A DNA stretch of 64,000 nucleotides, taken from the NCBI GenBank assembly GCA_964057225.1, contig OZ059895.1, forward strand, positions 6,138,001-6,202,000, written 5' to 3'. Positions 1 to 12,744 of the stretch are shown piece after piece (within the stretch, counting starts at the first letter, position 1; every line of letters begins with the position of its first letter). The position numbers and the translations under genes were made by a program. Source of the DNA: Auanema rhodensis. Lineage: Eukaryota > Nematoda > Chromadorea > Rhabditida > Rhabditidae. The notes under the pieces are model-generated. The model was not told the DNA's origin and ran no database searches. It worked only from the letters and a program-made list of their open reading frames with translations.

Positions 1-2251
1 GTTGTTGAATCCAATAGATTAGCTGACCAATTAAGTTTTCCATTAAATCAAGAGAAAGTTCTTTCTTCTGATACTGCGAGCATGAAAGTAGAGAACTTTA
101 AGGTGTAGTTTATTTTTATTTAAACTTGATAATTTGTGTTATTTCAGCCAAAAACGGACATGGAGAAGGAGCTGGCAGCACTTGTTCAGACTAGTAAACA
201 TAACTTGACTAATGAAACAATATATACACCTGCTGAGCTAGAAATTATTAAAGCTATGAATGTAAAAGAGGTTTGTATTTCAAATATAATTATTTATTTA
301 GTTTATATCTTTTAGGCCAAAGCTCGTTTAGATTCATTGCAAAGAATGAGAGCTCTTATAAGTTATCGTGAAGCTAAGTTCAGATATGCGGCTAAAATCA
401 AATCCAAAGGGTAAACAACTAAATTTTGATGGCTTTTTCAAATCATTTATTGAAGATACCATCGTTTACTGAAGCGACAGAAGAGAAAACAGCTAGTCAA
501 GGAATTCGATGAATTATTGATAAAAGATCCCGAAGCAGCTAAAGAAAAACTTAAAGAATTAGATACGCAACGTATTTTGGAAAGAGGTTCTCTGAAGCAT
601 CATGCACGTAGTAAATTCCAACAAGAAATTCTGAAACATGCCGGTCGAGATCCCGCTGCCAAGAAAGTTTTGGAGGAGCATTTAAGGTTTATATTTGGAA
701 ACGTTCTGTATGAAATTGAATCGAATTTAGACTAGGGAGAGAACTACGAGAGAAGATTACTCAAGAATCTGATAGTGAAAATGAAGATGAAGGGGAACAG
801 GCCAAAAGCGTTGCAGATCTCATTAAGGTATTACTTTTTGTCGACCATACGGCATTTTTTAAATTAAAGTCTGCTGCCCTTGCTGCTGCCCAATCTGATG
901 AGCCTTCACGACTAGCATTTGATGAAGAAGATGAAGCTGTAACTAAGCAAAAACTTTATGAGATGAGAGCAGCTAAACGAGCCAGTGCCCAAGCATCTAA
1001 AATAAAGAGTGATGGAACGGTACTTAACTTAATATTTTATTCAAACTCATGTGGGTATACGTTGCAGATAGCTAAAGTAGAAAACGTTTTTGAAGAAGAT
1101 AATGCTTGGGATGAACCTGTTGTCGAAAAGAACGAAGAGCCTACTAAGTTGAAAACTAAGAAGAAAACACCTAAGAAAAGAAAATTAGAGAAGAATCTTG
1201 AAGAAGCAGCAGCAGCAGAAAATGGTTATTTTAGTTTTTTCCATGTAAAGCATATTTACTTCGAACTTTAGAAACTGAACCTGTATCTGTGAAGGATGTT
1301 GATCAAATATTCGAAGAAGGAACAGATGTTCTTATTAAGAAAATGCGGGATGTAAATGATTATCATAGTGAAAGAAATTGGATTCAAATTTTATAGGAAT
1401 TTGCCAGTGAAAAGCAAAGCGCTACACCCTTAAAGAAGAAAAAGAAAAAAGTTGTGAAAAAAACCGATGAAGAACCTAAAGTTGAAGAAGAGGTTGATGT
1501 AACGTTGGATCCAAAACACTTCCTTCAAGTGGAAACATCGAAAATCATGAAAGTTGCTGCCGATATGGATGATCAGCTCAATGAACTTGAGGACGAAGGT
1601 GTGGTATTATTTCGTAATACGTTCAAGTTATCATATTTTCAGATCAAAGTAAATTGATTGCTGAAGCATTCAAAGATGAAGATGTAATTGGTGAATTCGA
1701 AGAAGAAAAAGAAAGGGTACGATATCATTATATTTAAGGCAGTAATCTGAATGTTTCATTAGGTTGAAGAAGGTGAAAAGGGTAAAGACATTGATTTAAC
1801 CTTAAAAGGTTGGGGTTCTTGGACAGGACCAGGAACAACAGAAAACAAAAGAAGAAAACAGTTTATAATCAAAGCTGCTGAAAAGAAAAGAAAAGATAAA
1901 GGAAAATCAGCAGTTATCATCAAAGAAAAGGCAGAACATGTTTGTGAACTTCTGAAAACTTCGTTATCATGCTCTTTTTCAGCCTATCAACAAGATGCAA
2001 CCTCGAAATCTTCCATTCCCCTACACTAGGGTTGTTGACTATCAAACAGTTCTTAACCAACCCATTGGTAAAGATTATAATCCAACATCTGTTACACGAG
2101 ATTTATGCAAACCAAGCGTTGTTACTCAGGCAAGCCTTGATACTTCAAACTTCAAAAATGAAATGTTCTATTTAAGGGTGGTCGATCGATACGACCCATG
2201 GATAAAAAGGAAACCATTAAGAAAACCATTTATGAATCAGATGATGAATAG
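1..2251 (+). CDS. UTP14: UTP14, U3 snoRNP / small-subunit processome protein (5' end outside window)
   Basis: UTP14 acts in the nucleolus in early 18S rRNA processing as part of the small-subunit processome. The visible part is a spliced gene with more than ten small exons; the first are 1-102, 148-270, 316-410 and 456-686. Family marks seen in the joined translation are a GYHRLLKRQKRKQ block, the repeat-like DPEAAKEKLKELDTQRILER segment, a strongly acidic and lysine-rich middle, the signature GWGSWTGPG, and a C-terminal LPFPYTRVVDYQ ... NQPIGKDYNP ... VVTQ block. The start codon lies before the window. The last intron (2130-2176) appears to use a GC donor. The stop TAG is at 2249-2251. rpb-6 follows 184 bp downstream on the same strand. 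The family call is secure; individual splice sites are inferred. Confidence 0.9.
2130..2176 (+). other. GC-AG intron in UTP14
   Basis: The reading frame of UTP14 needs a splice between VVTQ and GGRSIRP. The only fitting boundary is CAG|GCAAGC ... TTTAAG|GG, a GC-AG intron of 47 bp. GC donors with strong flanking CAG and AAG are the commonest non-canonical class. The joined tail continues in frame to the TAG at 2249. Confidence 0.7.
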
Positions 2252-2435
2252 ACTTTTTGAAAAATTGTTATTTCTAGATTGTTTATTGTTTGTTGTTATT
2301 TTTTGTTGTTATCTTGTCAGTTTGCATTGTTAAACCATGTGTACAGCTAATTTTTGAAAAATAATTTTCGGTATAATTCCGATTTTATACCTTTAGCTTG
2401 TTTATTCTTTTTTATCAATTATAAATTTGCTTAAG

Positions 2436-2908
2436 ATGGCTGATGACGATGATTATCAAGAGATGGACGACGATTTTGTCGATGATGACGATATGGTAGA
2501 CGCTGATGTTGAGCAAAATGAGGAAGATGATGGTCATGAACGTGTAGACATTATTGATGTGAGGAGTTTCGACCAAACAAAACTCTATAATTTTTTTAGG
2601 CCGACAAAGGAACTGCTTCACAAGATCGTGTTACTACTCCTTTTATGACAAAGTACGAACGAGCTAGGGTTCTGGGTACGCGGGCTCTGCAAATAGCCAT
2701 GGGAGCTCCAGTTATGGTAGAATTAGAAGGAGGTTCGAGTTAATATTTTACAAATTATTATGTGAATGAGTTTTTAGAAACTGATCCGCTTGAAATTGCC
2801 AGGAAGGAATTGAAGCATCGTCGTATTCCCATTATTGTTCGTAGATACCTTCCTGATGGTTCTTTCGAAGATTGGGGAGTAGACCAACTTTACGTGACCG
2901 ATTGGTAA
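2436..2908 (+). CDS. rpb-6: RNA polymerases I/II/III shared subunit RPABC2 (RPB6)
   Basis: RPB6 is the small subunit shared by RNA polymerases I, II and III, the counterpart of bacterial omega, and it stabilises the largest subunit. Three exons (2436-2558, 2600-2732, 2778-2908) join in frame to 128 residues, the usual length (human 127). The N-terminal 40 residues are strongly acidic, followed by [19 protein letters not shown], the most conserved stretch of the family, and the C-terminal [17 protein letters not shown]. The start at 2436 is preceded directly by CTTAAG, which could be a trans-splice acceptor. It lies 184 bp after UTP14 on the same strand, so joint transcription is possible. Confidence 0.97.
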
Positions 2909-3212
2909 AAATGTTGTGTTGTTACGATGTCATATATTGTTGCAACTATATAATAATTCAACAATATCTTGACTAATACCTTTGTTATGTTATGATCTAT
3001 TTGAACTACCCGTTTGCTGTTGATTCCATTACCTCCTCATAAATTTGATCTACCAATCTTCGCTCTCTTAATTTTCGAGTTCAATTAGTTATAGATAAAT
3101 TGAATTGTTAAAAATCATTTTATTATCAATTAATACTTTTATAATTACAATTTTAAATGCCTATGAAAACACGTCAGGCTACCCGTAACTTTTTTCTTTA
3201 ATAGTAATTCCA
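2909..3212. other. intergenic, between convergent 3' ends
   Basis: AT-rich spacer holding the 3' ends of rpb-6 and of the patched-related gene. No open frame or structured repeat is visible. Confidence 0.6.
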
Positions 3213-6124
3213 CTACCTATATGGTATGTCAGGAAGATCGGGAAGGAAAGCTGAAGCATATTCGAATTGATGATGTTGTGGATGAGAATCAGGAAGGGGT
3301 GGAGGTGGGAAAGACGGGGGCGATGGAACGTCAAAACCATCGATAAATCGGGAATCTGGCGTCATGTAGTCAGATACCGGCTGAGAGCAAGTGATTGAAA
3401 GTACGGGAGTTGTTCGTTGGCTCATAGTGGATCGAACAAGCAAGGATGGGTTGAAGGTGCTTGATGAGGTGGATGAGTTAAGAGATGACACAATGGTTCC
3501 TTTCGGTTCGTATTGTGCTGAATAAACAGAAGGAGCAACTCTAGCTGATGAAGTAATTGGATGAGTAGGAGGTTCATCTTGATGTCGTGATGAAACTGTA
3601 CAGCAACCTGAATCAAATAAAGTTAATCTCTTTTATTAGAATAAAAGAAAGAAAAAGTGAGAATAAAGTTTGCTTTCTGAATAACTGACCTCGTACAAAG
3701 AGTGAAAGCATTAATGGAAGGAACAACATTCCATGAATAAGTCCAATTGAAATGGCCAAGAATACAGTCTTGAAGAAGGTAACAATCATATAAGCTGGTA
3801 CATCAGCTAGTACTGCTACAGCCATTATAGTAGATGCAGCTCCTTAAGTAATTAATATTAAAAAGAGAAATTATGAATAGTATAAACCTTGTACTACTGG
3901 CCATCCTAGATCTCTCAATGCATCTTTCACTCTTAATTTGGTATCTGTTTCTTTCGAAACAACATACGCATATGTAATATGAGCTGAATAATCTACAGAA
4001 AATCCTACAGACATGATGATTGTAATCATAGATATAGCATCCTTAAATAATTTGATGAGATATATAAGTCGATTTTCACTATTTTACCAGATTTACTCCC
4101 CAAAGTGTCATAAAGCCTAGAACTCCTAAATCAATAGATCCAATAGTAAAAGCCACCCAAAGAGCACAGAAAGGTTGGGGTATAAGCATAAAAGCTATGA
4201 AAAGCATACAAAGTACAGCAATAACAATATCTTGAACCTAAAAAATTAGAAATTAGTTTTGTTTTCGTATCTATTAGACATACCGTATTAGGTACTACAA
4301 GAGCATATTGATCAGTAAAAAGCCAAAGAGGCATGAATGTTGTAACATTATAATCTTGGAATCTTTCCGCAAGCTGTAATAAAGTTGTTCAAGTTTATTA
4401 TAATATTTTAGGTTTTTATACCGCTCTGAATTCATCACATGCAGATGTTTGTTGAGTTGTTGATGAGATATCTCTCATTCCAATTAAAAATCTATAAATA
4501 AACAAAATAATTATATTTATTTGAATAAATATGATAAACCTAAAAGCTTTTATGTAAGTTCTTCCAGATTTATCAGTTGTCCATTTAACATCTTCCATCC
4601 AAGGATCATCTTCATGACTATACAAATAATGAGCAGCCATTTGATAGAAAGACTATAAAATTTAATAATTATAATTATATTTTAATTATTTATATAAATT
4701 ACTTCATCTAATAATGTTGTATTAACTTCAAGAGCATAATATCTTTCCATTTCATTCATCCAAAATTGAATAGATTCATCACCAATTGAGTGTTTTGTAT
4801 TTGCAAATTCTCGAACCATATCTTTAACATGTTGACGAGTTAAAGGTTCACGTAAATCTGGAGCTTTATTGACAACAATCTATAATTTGTTTTTTAATTA
4901 AATAAACTTTTTTAATTTTTACTTGTAAAGTTGCTCCATAATGCCAGAAATGTTTTTCTAAGGAACGATAATGAGGTGTAGCATAGGAATCATCAACCTA
5001 AAACAGTTTTGATGAGTATCAAGTGTTTAAAAAAATTTTTTTTTGAAAACAAGGAGTGAAAGATCATTTCTGAATATTTCACTTTCAATTATGTAATTTC
5101 TCCCCTTTCCTCTAAAATCATCTTCGAATTTCAATTTCAATTGTCGAAAAGGTTTATGAAAAAACCGGTAACCCTTAGTATTGTATGTCTAACTTCAAAC
5201 GTCAGACATATTCAATTCGATTACAATGTGATGTAATTCTTTCGAATTTACACGATGGTTAGCCATATAGATTGAATCATTTAGATATTCTACGCTTTTT
5301 AATTCTTTAATTCAAGTTTCTTTTAATCTTTTTTAACTCTTTTATCCTTTAAAATTGACTCTACTTCTTCACTCATTCTTACTTCAAACTTACTTTCTTT
5401 CTTTCTTATTCTTACGGTTAAAAATGAGAAAAGAAACTAAACTATTCTAGAACTTACTAGAAGATTAACAGGCTCTAATCCTTCTTTCAAATGAAGACAT
5501 CCATATATAGCAAAGCCAACGTATATAAAGTACCAGACAATTACAAGTCCTTTAACAACCGGCTGCATCAAGATTGGTGCATACCTGTAAGAAATAGTTA
5601 AATATTTATTTTGAAAGTTTTTCTTCTGTTTTAGGCAATTAAGCTAATGGACTTTACTAAATCAATTCCAGCTTTTTTTCTTTTTCTTTTGGAAAAAAAC
5701 GCTGAAAATGCTTGATCAAAAAGAAAAAAAAAGTTGAAGAAACAGGTTAGACAATAAAAGTGTGAAAGTCATTATATTTTGATTGAAAATTACTAGTGAA
5801 ACTAGTAAAAAGCCATTTTTTAAACTTTAACATACTTATTCATCTATTATAATATTCTTTTGAGAATACTCATAAAATCATACCAATTTTGGAAGAATTG
5901 AGTTGCTTTGCAATTTTTGGTGTTGCTTTTATGGTTAGGATCAGGATGTGGACGTGATCCCATCCAGAATATCTTTGAAAACAATGATGTTGAATTTTGA
6001 ACTTTTGGAGGAATCGTAGGCTTTAGCCAAAGACAATGTCGTCCTTCTCCTTCCCATTGAGTTGCTAATGATAGAACAGCACAAAAGAATGTGACCTATA
6101 AAATAATAATAATTAAAATATATT

Positions 6125-6165
<41 letters not shown>

Positions 6166-7621
6166 ATATTTCAATAATTTAAAGTTTTATCAAGCTTTAC
6201 TAAGTTGTAAGAAATGATAAACCTGGTAAACAAATGTTAAAACAAGTGCCAATCCGGTATAAATACAGAATATTTGAACGGCGGGAATCGTAGTAATTGT
6301 ACCAACTCCAAATGAAAAAGCATCTACAAAACAAAAATAATAAATTATATATTAAATTATATATTAACCAGTTAATGCAGTGATTAGAATAGAAACAGCA
6401 GCTTCAGCCATACATTCAGCCATTCGTTTCTGTGTACTAAGTGCTCGAGAAGTTTTTTTAACAGCAGCAACCATAAGGAACATATTATCAGTACCAACAG
6501 CTATAAATTATAATAATTATATTAATATAATAGTTAAGAATAACTAACCAACTACAAGAAAAGGCATTACAGCAACAATATCATTGTATTGTATTCCAAG
6601 TAAGATTAGAATCCCCATTGCACTTGCAATACCCATACCAGCATTAAAAACGCCTGAAATAAAGTTTTTATTTTAAACAAAACTTATAGAATAACTGAAT
6701 TTACCTAATACGGATACAATTGGTTTTGATAATGCCCAATCAATGAATAAAGTTCCTTAAAAAATAAACTTTTGATAACAAATTTTAATCAAAATCACAA
6801 CAAACCTCGTACTGTAACTAAGGAGCATAAAACAGAAAATGCTATAAGAATGACAAATGCTGTAATAAATCTAAATAAATAAAAAAATAAACAAAATGTT
6901 AATCTGTACTATCTATACCTTGGAGCTAAACTATCAGCATTACGCTTTAGTTCTTCTGCTAACGTTTGTGAATGAAAATATGTAATAGCAATATATGGAT
7001 CAGGTGGATATTCATCCATATGTCTTTTAAATGTCTAAAATCTCTTATTATATAAATTATATAAAATATAAATATACATTTTCCCATATACCAGATATAT
7101 ATGATACATTTGATGGATAAAATTTAAGTTGATAGATAAGAATCCATGCTTTAGCTCCAGCTAATAGAACTTGACCAGATTCATCACGTCCTAATGTTAC
7201 ACCACCTAAAGCTGCTCCAAGATATCCACTTCTAAATTACAAAAAAGTTATATATATGTAATACAAAGAAGAATATTATACTTTGAACCCATACGAAATG
7301 TTGGAAAAGTTATATTAATACCATGATTATATAATTGAGATATTATATTAACATGATCATTTGAATGACATCCTTTATGTTTCCATTTAAGACATAAATC
7401 CTTATATGTATATGTTCTATTACGAAAATTAACCTGAAATAAAGAAAATTTATATTTTATATAATTTAAATTATAAATTCTTATATGAAACTAGATTAAA
7501 TTCAAGTTTGACATAAGGTTTAACAATTCTGTTAAACACGAGAAAATATGTATTTAGGCAATAGACTAGTTATTATTTATTATATAAATTTGGAACTTTA
7601 AAAAGAAATAGAGAGAGAAGA

Positions 7622-7713
<92 letters not shown>

Positions 7714-9354
7714 AGGAAGAAAAGTAAAGATTGAAAGACACGATATGTTTGTATACATCTCTTATATGTTCATACATTTTCGTTTTTAAGAAAGAATAGG
7801 CTCTTCAAACCAACCTTAATCTTGTTTTGAATATATGAATCAAGTCGTTGAATAGCTTTTGTATATTCAGGTAACAAAATATTTCCATCATTTCGAGCAA
7901 CAACAGTAATCTGAAATTGAAAAAAAAATAAAAATAATTTGTACTAATTATACTAATTATATGTATATTTACATATATATATATATATATTTCTACCTGT
8001 GCTTCACGATTTTGAGTTACAGTTCTTCCTGGAACATAATTTTCTTCATTTAATGGCCATAAATCATGAATAATTTGACGTTCAACTTTAGATGGAGCAT
8101 CAGTAGGTGTATATAGATATACAGCATCAGTTAATGGATCCAAATGTAAAAATCCTATAAATTTATTATAATTTATATGAAAAGTTTATTTATTTTTTAG
8201 TTTTATTTCAACAAAATTATATATTTGAAGTTATTTTTAACCAAGGAATTTCTTTTTTGTTCGCGAAAAAATGATCTGGGTTAAGAGAAATGACAAAGAG
8301 ATGACACTACTAGACATTTGAAGAATTATTTCACTTAAAAAACTTTTTATAATTATAAATTATATATTTAAATAATATTTTTTTTATTTTATTTATAAAA
8401 ACTTTTATTATTTTTATTTGTAATATGTCTCTTCTTCTTCTTCTTCTTCTTTATCTTCTTCTTCATCTATATAGCAACAATAGCTAAATGGCCCATTGAA
8501 TTTAAAAGGAAAAAAACTATTTTTACGTGGTCATTTCGTGACTTTTCCATTTAACTTCTATATATGTGTGCGAATATATTTCGTTCCAAAAAAGGTATTC
8601 GAGTGACGAAATGAGACATCGCCATATACACATATAGAAGACAAGTAGAAGATTAAAACCAATGAAAAGGTATAGAAGAGATAGAGAGAGAGAGAGAGAA
8701 AGAGAGAGAAAGAGAGAGACTATGAACTATATTCGTTTCGGAAATTGGCCGATGACCTTTTACTACTTTCAACCGCCGGTGGCTAGTTGACTGAGTGACC
8801 GACTAACTGACTGACTTGTCGGCCGTCCAATTGGCTTATCTTACGTTCTTCTAGTGAGAAGATACAGAAATTACTTTTCTTGTTGACACCATCAATGTCT
8901 TCATCATCATCATTGAGATTATCTGATGATCATTAAAGTAATTTTGAATATTTCTCTCTCTCTTTCTCTCTCTGAGACTGTAAAAATGATTTTTCAATCA
9001 ATTACATAAATAATTGATTTACATGCCCGCAGGCAATAACATTATTTGTCTTTTTTTTTGTTTTAATTTTCAAATAAAATATATGATTACTATATTATAC
9101 ATGAAATATATGTCACAAAGGACAATATAATTGAGATGAAAATTTATGAAAAGTCAGATCAATTTATGTGAGAAAATTAGTTCAAATAGTTTGAATTTTT
9201 TCAAATAAAATCAATAAAATAACTAACCTGTACTAAAATACATAGTTAATAATAATGGAAAAGCTATAAATGGAAATGGATGATTTGATACAAATGTTCC
9301 ATATTTGTAGAAAAAATCGGCTACAGGCCTTTCGAGACAGCCAAAAGCTGCCAT
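3213..9354 (-). CDS. patched-related (PTR/PTCHD-like) membrane protein with sterol-sensing domain
   Basis: Large multi-exon gene encoding about 1,000 residues of a resistance-nodulation-division type membrane protein. Nematode PTR proteins act in molting, cuticle and membrane-lipid or sterol handling. The N-terminus reads MAAFGCLERPVADFFYKYG, then a first membrane helix, a large extracellular loop, a five-helix sterol-sensing domain and a second six-helix bundle. Both RND-type acidic motifs are present: VAVGTDNMFL in the first bundle and SVGFSVDYSAHITYAYV in the second. The last helix is followed by a proline- and serine-rich cytoplasmic tail of about 130 residues ending LPDIPYR. The start at 9352-9354 is preceded by an acceptor-like TTCATAG 6 bases upstream. 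One intron holds an 85 bp (GA)n run, and the first intron is about 1.1 kb. The individual C. elegans orthologue cannot be chosen. Confidence 0.93.
6129..6161. repeat. (TA)n microsatellite in PTR intron
   Basis: Uninterrupted TA dinucleotide run inside an intron. Confidence 0.95.
7624..7708. repeat. (GA)n microsatellite, about 85 bp, in PTR intron
   Basis: Near-perfect GA run on the plus strand, so CU-rich in the PTR transcript. It lies in the intron between the exons ending near 7805 and starting near 7436. Read as protein on the minus strand it gives a meaningless Leu-Ser repeat. Confidence 0.97.
8155..9230 (-). other. large first intron of the PTR gene
   Basis: About 1.1 kb between the first exon (MAAFGCLERP...) and the second (FLHLDPLTDAVY...), far longer than the typical 45-60 bp introns here. 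It contains a (CTT)n tract near 8429-8462 and GA/CT-rich stretches near 8680-8720 and 8953-8973. Regulatory content is possible but not shown. Confidence 0.5.
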
Positions 9355-10288
9355 GTGTGACTATGAATATAATAGATAAGATTTGAATATATATATATAT
9401 TTAATATAATATTAGTTCATAGCCTTAGAATGGCTATTTTTGAAAAAGAATATGATAGGTCAGACGAAATACTAAGCTCTTTCTAGTTTATAAAGCTTTT
9501 GATTTTGATAACTGCTGTTGCTCACGTAAATTGACGTGAACGTTATGAAGTTGTAACTGAAAAATACAGAAAATTAGATGTTCTGAGAACAAGAAGCAAC
9601 AACGAGCACGAAAAGAAGGAAATGATAATGGTACTGGAAGGAAGTTACTGGGTGAAGGACTTAGACTGACTGACTTGATAAGCGTTACTGTTCGGAATTA
9701 GAAAAACCGACGGCTTTTCAGATGAAAATTCAGATGGAAAGGGCGGGAAATTCATTCATTTTCTTACTTTTGTATGTTTCAACCTTGATTGTCTCTGTTG
9801 ATGGGCCACAATGACAGCAAATGTAATGACGGAAAAGGAAAGAAGGAGAGGTGAGACGGATGGAACATGAAAATGTGTGCAAAGATTGTAGAGTGTTAGT
9901 CCGAGTTATCTGGGTCAGAATAGCCATCATACATGAACACAAGCAGACGTAGCAGAAGAGAGAGAGAGAGAGAGACCTAAGTATAGTAGTTATATCGTTG
10001 TAATCTTTATATATACTTACTTATATATATATATATATGATATAATATAATATAATCTAGATATATAGATATATCTAGATTAATCTATAGTTCATTTGTT
10101 TTTGTTTTTTTTTTTCAAAATATATATGAATTAAGGAAGGTTAATGGTGATTAGAATCATTTCCAAAGATCACTGTTGTAAAGGCATATGGTATAGGAGT
10201 TCTTGGGGGGGGGGCTTAAACATACTAATAATACCATTGAACTTGATTGAAAACACAAGACATGTTTAGTAGCTTACAAGTGACTCTC

Positions 10289-10343
<55 letters not shown>

Positions 10344-11850
10344 ATAATGTTCAAATAACCACTGGAAAAGATGAAAAAAAAGATTTTTCATCTGTCGTAT
10401 CTATACGACAAAATAATTTCGAAATTCTTTTCACCATGAGGGTTCAGATACTAATGTGACCTTTCATGAAAAGTTGATGATCACTATGGTGTACCTAGTA
10501 CTGATACTGGAAACATTCCTAATAATCTTAGAATTTGAGGAATTTCAATCAGATATATGATGCAATTTTAGTTAAAACTTAAATTAAAAACAAACTATTT
10601 GATTGGAAATGAAGAATGAGTAAAGGCAAATACAGAAAGAAAATGAAGTCGACAATTCGAAATTTATGAAAAGTGAAGATGATGGTAACGTCAGGTTGTC
10701 TGGACAAGCCAGGTGACATGGTCTCTTGGGGCTTTTCTCCATGATTCTGAATAGGAATAAACGAAACAAAAAGAGGCAGTTGACAGAAAGAGAACGTGAA
10801 GGCGGACAACGGAAAAAAACGGAAAAGATGTTAGATTGAATGAGTGAAAGGATAGAAATAGGGAGGAGGGAAATGAAGGATGATGGTCAATACATCTGAT
10901 GAAAGTAGGTTATGAGGTTGAGCTAAAGTTATCATATCGAATGAGAATAGATATACAAAAAAGATTAAAGATAATTAATCATTTGTTAAACTATTGATTA
11001 CAAAAAGAAGTTTTTATATAAAAATATGATTGAACAAGCTCAACTTGTAACTTAATCTTCTTAATGCTAACAGTATTATATATTAAAATAACTGACAGCT
11101 AGAACTGGACGTGCTAAGCGAAAAGTAAATGCAGAAAAGAAGGAGGAGAATATTGGAGAATCGGGGGGCCGGAGGCTATGTTGGAAAGGATAGCTGAGGA
11201 AGATTGGTCACAATTCGCTTTTCGCTTTCGCCTCCATTCCTCCCGCAACTACCATATATTCAACCACTCACCTTTCCTCTCATTTCGGCTATCTACCTCC
11301 TTCCCTCTCTCTCTCTATCTATAGTGATCACTCTTTATGTTTCCATATTTATCCCATGTCTCTCTCTCCCTCTCTCTCTCTTTTTCTCTCTCTCTCTCTT
11401 TACCTCTATTTCTCTCTCTTCGCCTATCCTGTACAATCTAAGTCTTGTCGCCATAAAGAATTGACCTGGTTTGCTCATTCAAACGGCTGGTGGTATGGGG
11501 GGGGAGCGACAAGACGAGGACCGACTGTTAGTCATGAGAGCTAAGGCGGCACAACTGGTCAGTTCGTTCAGACTAACTGGTTGGTCAGCCGGGTCAGGCC
11601 TGATTCCAGTCATCATGGTCATCATCATCACAAACAGCAGCACAACTTATAAAGACATAAACGAAAAAAAGAGAACATGAATGAAGAAGAACTGACAGAT
11701 AATCTACTGAAGCATCATTCATGTCTATAATAATTCTTTTCAATTTAATGACAACTATTACAATATTATTATAACAACTTTAAAACTTGAAACATTCAAT
11801 GTGAATAAACGATTCTAAAATTAGAAATAAACACTGTAATATATAATATG
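9355..11850. other. intergenic, upstream of PTR gene, repeat-rich
   Basis: No credible coding region. It contains GA runs at 9958-9976, a (CT)n run at 10290-10341, a G run near 10205-10213, AT-rich palindromic sequence near 10021-10090, and an imperfect CT tract at 11300-11420. Short open frames here are Leu/Ser artefacts of the pyrimidine tracts. Confidence 0.6.
10290..10341. repeat. (CT)n microsatellite
   Basis: About 52 bp of uninterrupted CT on the plus strand. Confidence 0.95.
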
Positions 11851-11853
11851 GTA

Positions 11854-12013
11854 TTCATTACCCATAATAAGTACGATGGAAAAATAAATGGGAATCAAAA
11901 ATTCAACTTCATTGTTGGTTCAAAACCCAGAACTCAAGGTATGTCTGGGTTTCCGAGATATCGTTTTTTCGATTAATTTCGGAATAGTTTTTGGAATTTC
12001 CGTTCGGGGTTAT
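11854..12013 (+). repeat. left arm of long inverted repeat around the U1 gene
   Basis: About 160 bp matching the reverse complement of 12745-12906. The inner 118 bp (about 11897-12013) differ at roughly 7 positions by eye, and the innermost 75 bp at only one. The outer 40-45 bp are weaker but again match at the tip, ATTCA(G/T)TACCCATA. The arms face each other across about 730 bp. This is the form of a foldback or long-TIR non-autonomous transposon. No clear target-site duplication is visible beyond a possible TA. Confidence 0.85.
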
Positions 12014-12405
12014 CCGGATGGTATTAAAGAATTATATATTTTTCGGTTTCAGTGTCACTTACAGGTACAGGACGAGTATTCTTCGAGGAAACTTAATGTT
12101 TAAACTCAACCGAAATACGGAAAAAAGAATATACATTGTCCAAATAATCATTTATCGGCCTACCTTAAAGAATTTAAAACCATCGATGAAGACAGAAAGA
12201 TGACGAGTCATAACACTAGTTGATGATACCGAGGCATTTGTCTGAGTTGGTTCTCTTTCCTCAACCTGACCAAGTTTTTGCTTAGAAGATCTGCTATTTT
12301 AATGAAACAAATCCCAAGAAACTTCTTATTAACAAATCTTTACAAATCCCACGAAATGGATGAAGAAATAGAAACTCGACAACATATCTTTTGTCTGTAC
12401 TCTTG

Positions 12406-12567
12406 TAAGGGACGCGCGAACGCATCCCCAAACGCAAAAATTTAGCTGTTGGCGAATCTCAACTCGAGACTGCCATACAGGTCAGCCCAATCGAAAGTGC
12501 AATGATCAGGCCTCTCCGTAGGGAGTCCGCCTTCATGATCGCGAACAACCCCCAGCCAGGTAAGTTT
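12406..12567 (-). ncRNA. U1 snRNA: U1 spliceosomal snRNA
   Basis: U1 RNA base-pairs with 5' splice sites at the first step of spliceosome assembly. On the minus strand the gene opens with AAACTTACCTGG, the 5'-splice-site recognition sequence (plus strand 12555-12567). Stem-loop I carries GATCATGAAGG, the U1-70K site (human GATCACGAAGG). Stem-loop II has ATTGCAC, the U1A-type loop. The Sm site AAATTTTTG is at 12435-12443. The 3' stem-loop pairs GGGATGCG with CGCGTCCC. The length of about 162 nt is normal. All core elements are present, so it looks functional. It sits inside the inverted repeat formed by 11854-12013 and 12745-12906. The exact 5' and 3' ends are estimated within a few bases. Confidence 0.95.
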
Positions 12568-12744
12568 ATGAGCTAAGACTTAGAAATCTCTTAACCCTAT
12601 CTTGCTTCGTATCTGCTATGGGTGCGCCGCTGCTAGACCATATGGCTTTCCCTCTTGGGGAACCGAGTATGTCAACGTCTATGATTCATCGATTTAATCA
12701 TGTGGCAAATGCACTGCAATTACAAACAAACCTTACATCCGATC
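12568..12744 (-). promoter_or_regulatory. presumed U1 promoter region
   Basis: About 177 bp between the U1 5' end and the right inverted-repeat arm. snRNA genes need a proximal sequence element about 50-65 bp upstream of the start, which would fall at roughly 12617-12632. I cannot assign the element by sequence, so the call rests on position alone. Confidence 0.4.

Noticed and set aside
11204-11544. Plus-strand frames rich in Leu-Ser repeats
   Set aside because: They are translations of an imperfect CT tract, not genes.
11888-12103. 71-codon frame and the related frame at 12618-12857
   Set aside because: Both lie on the inverted-repeat arms and share sequence because the arms are complementary; there is no sign they encode a protein.
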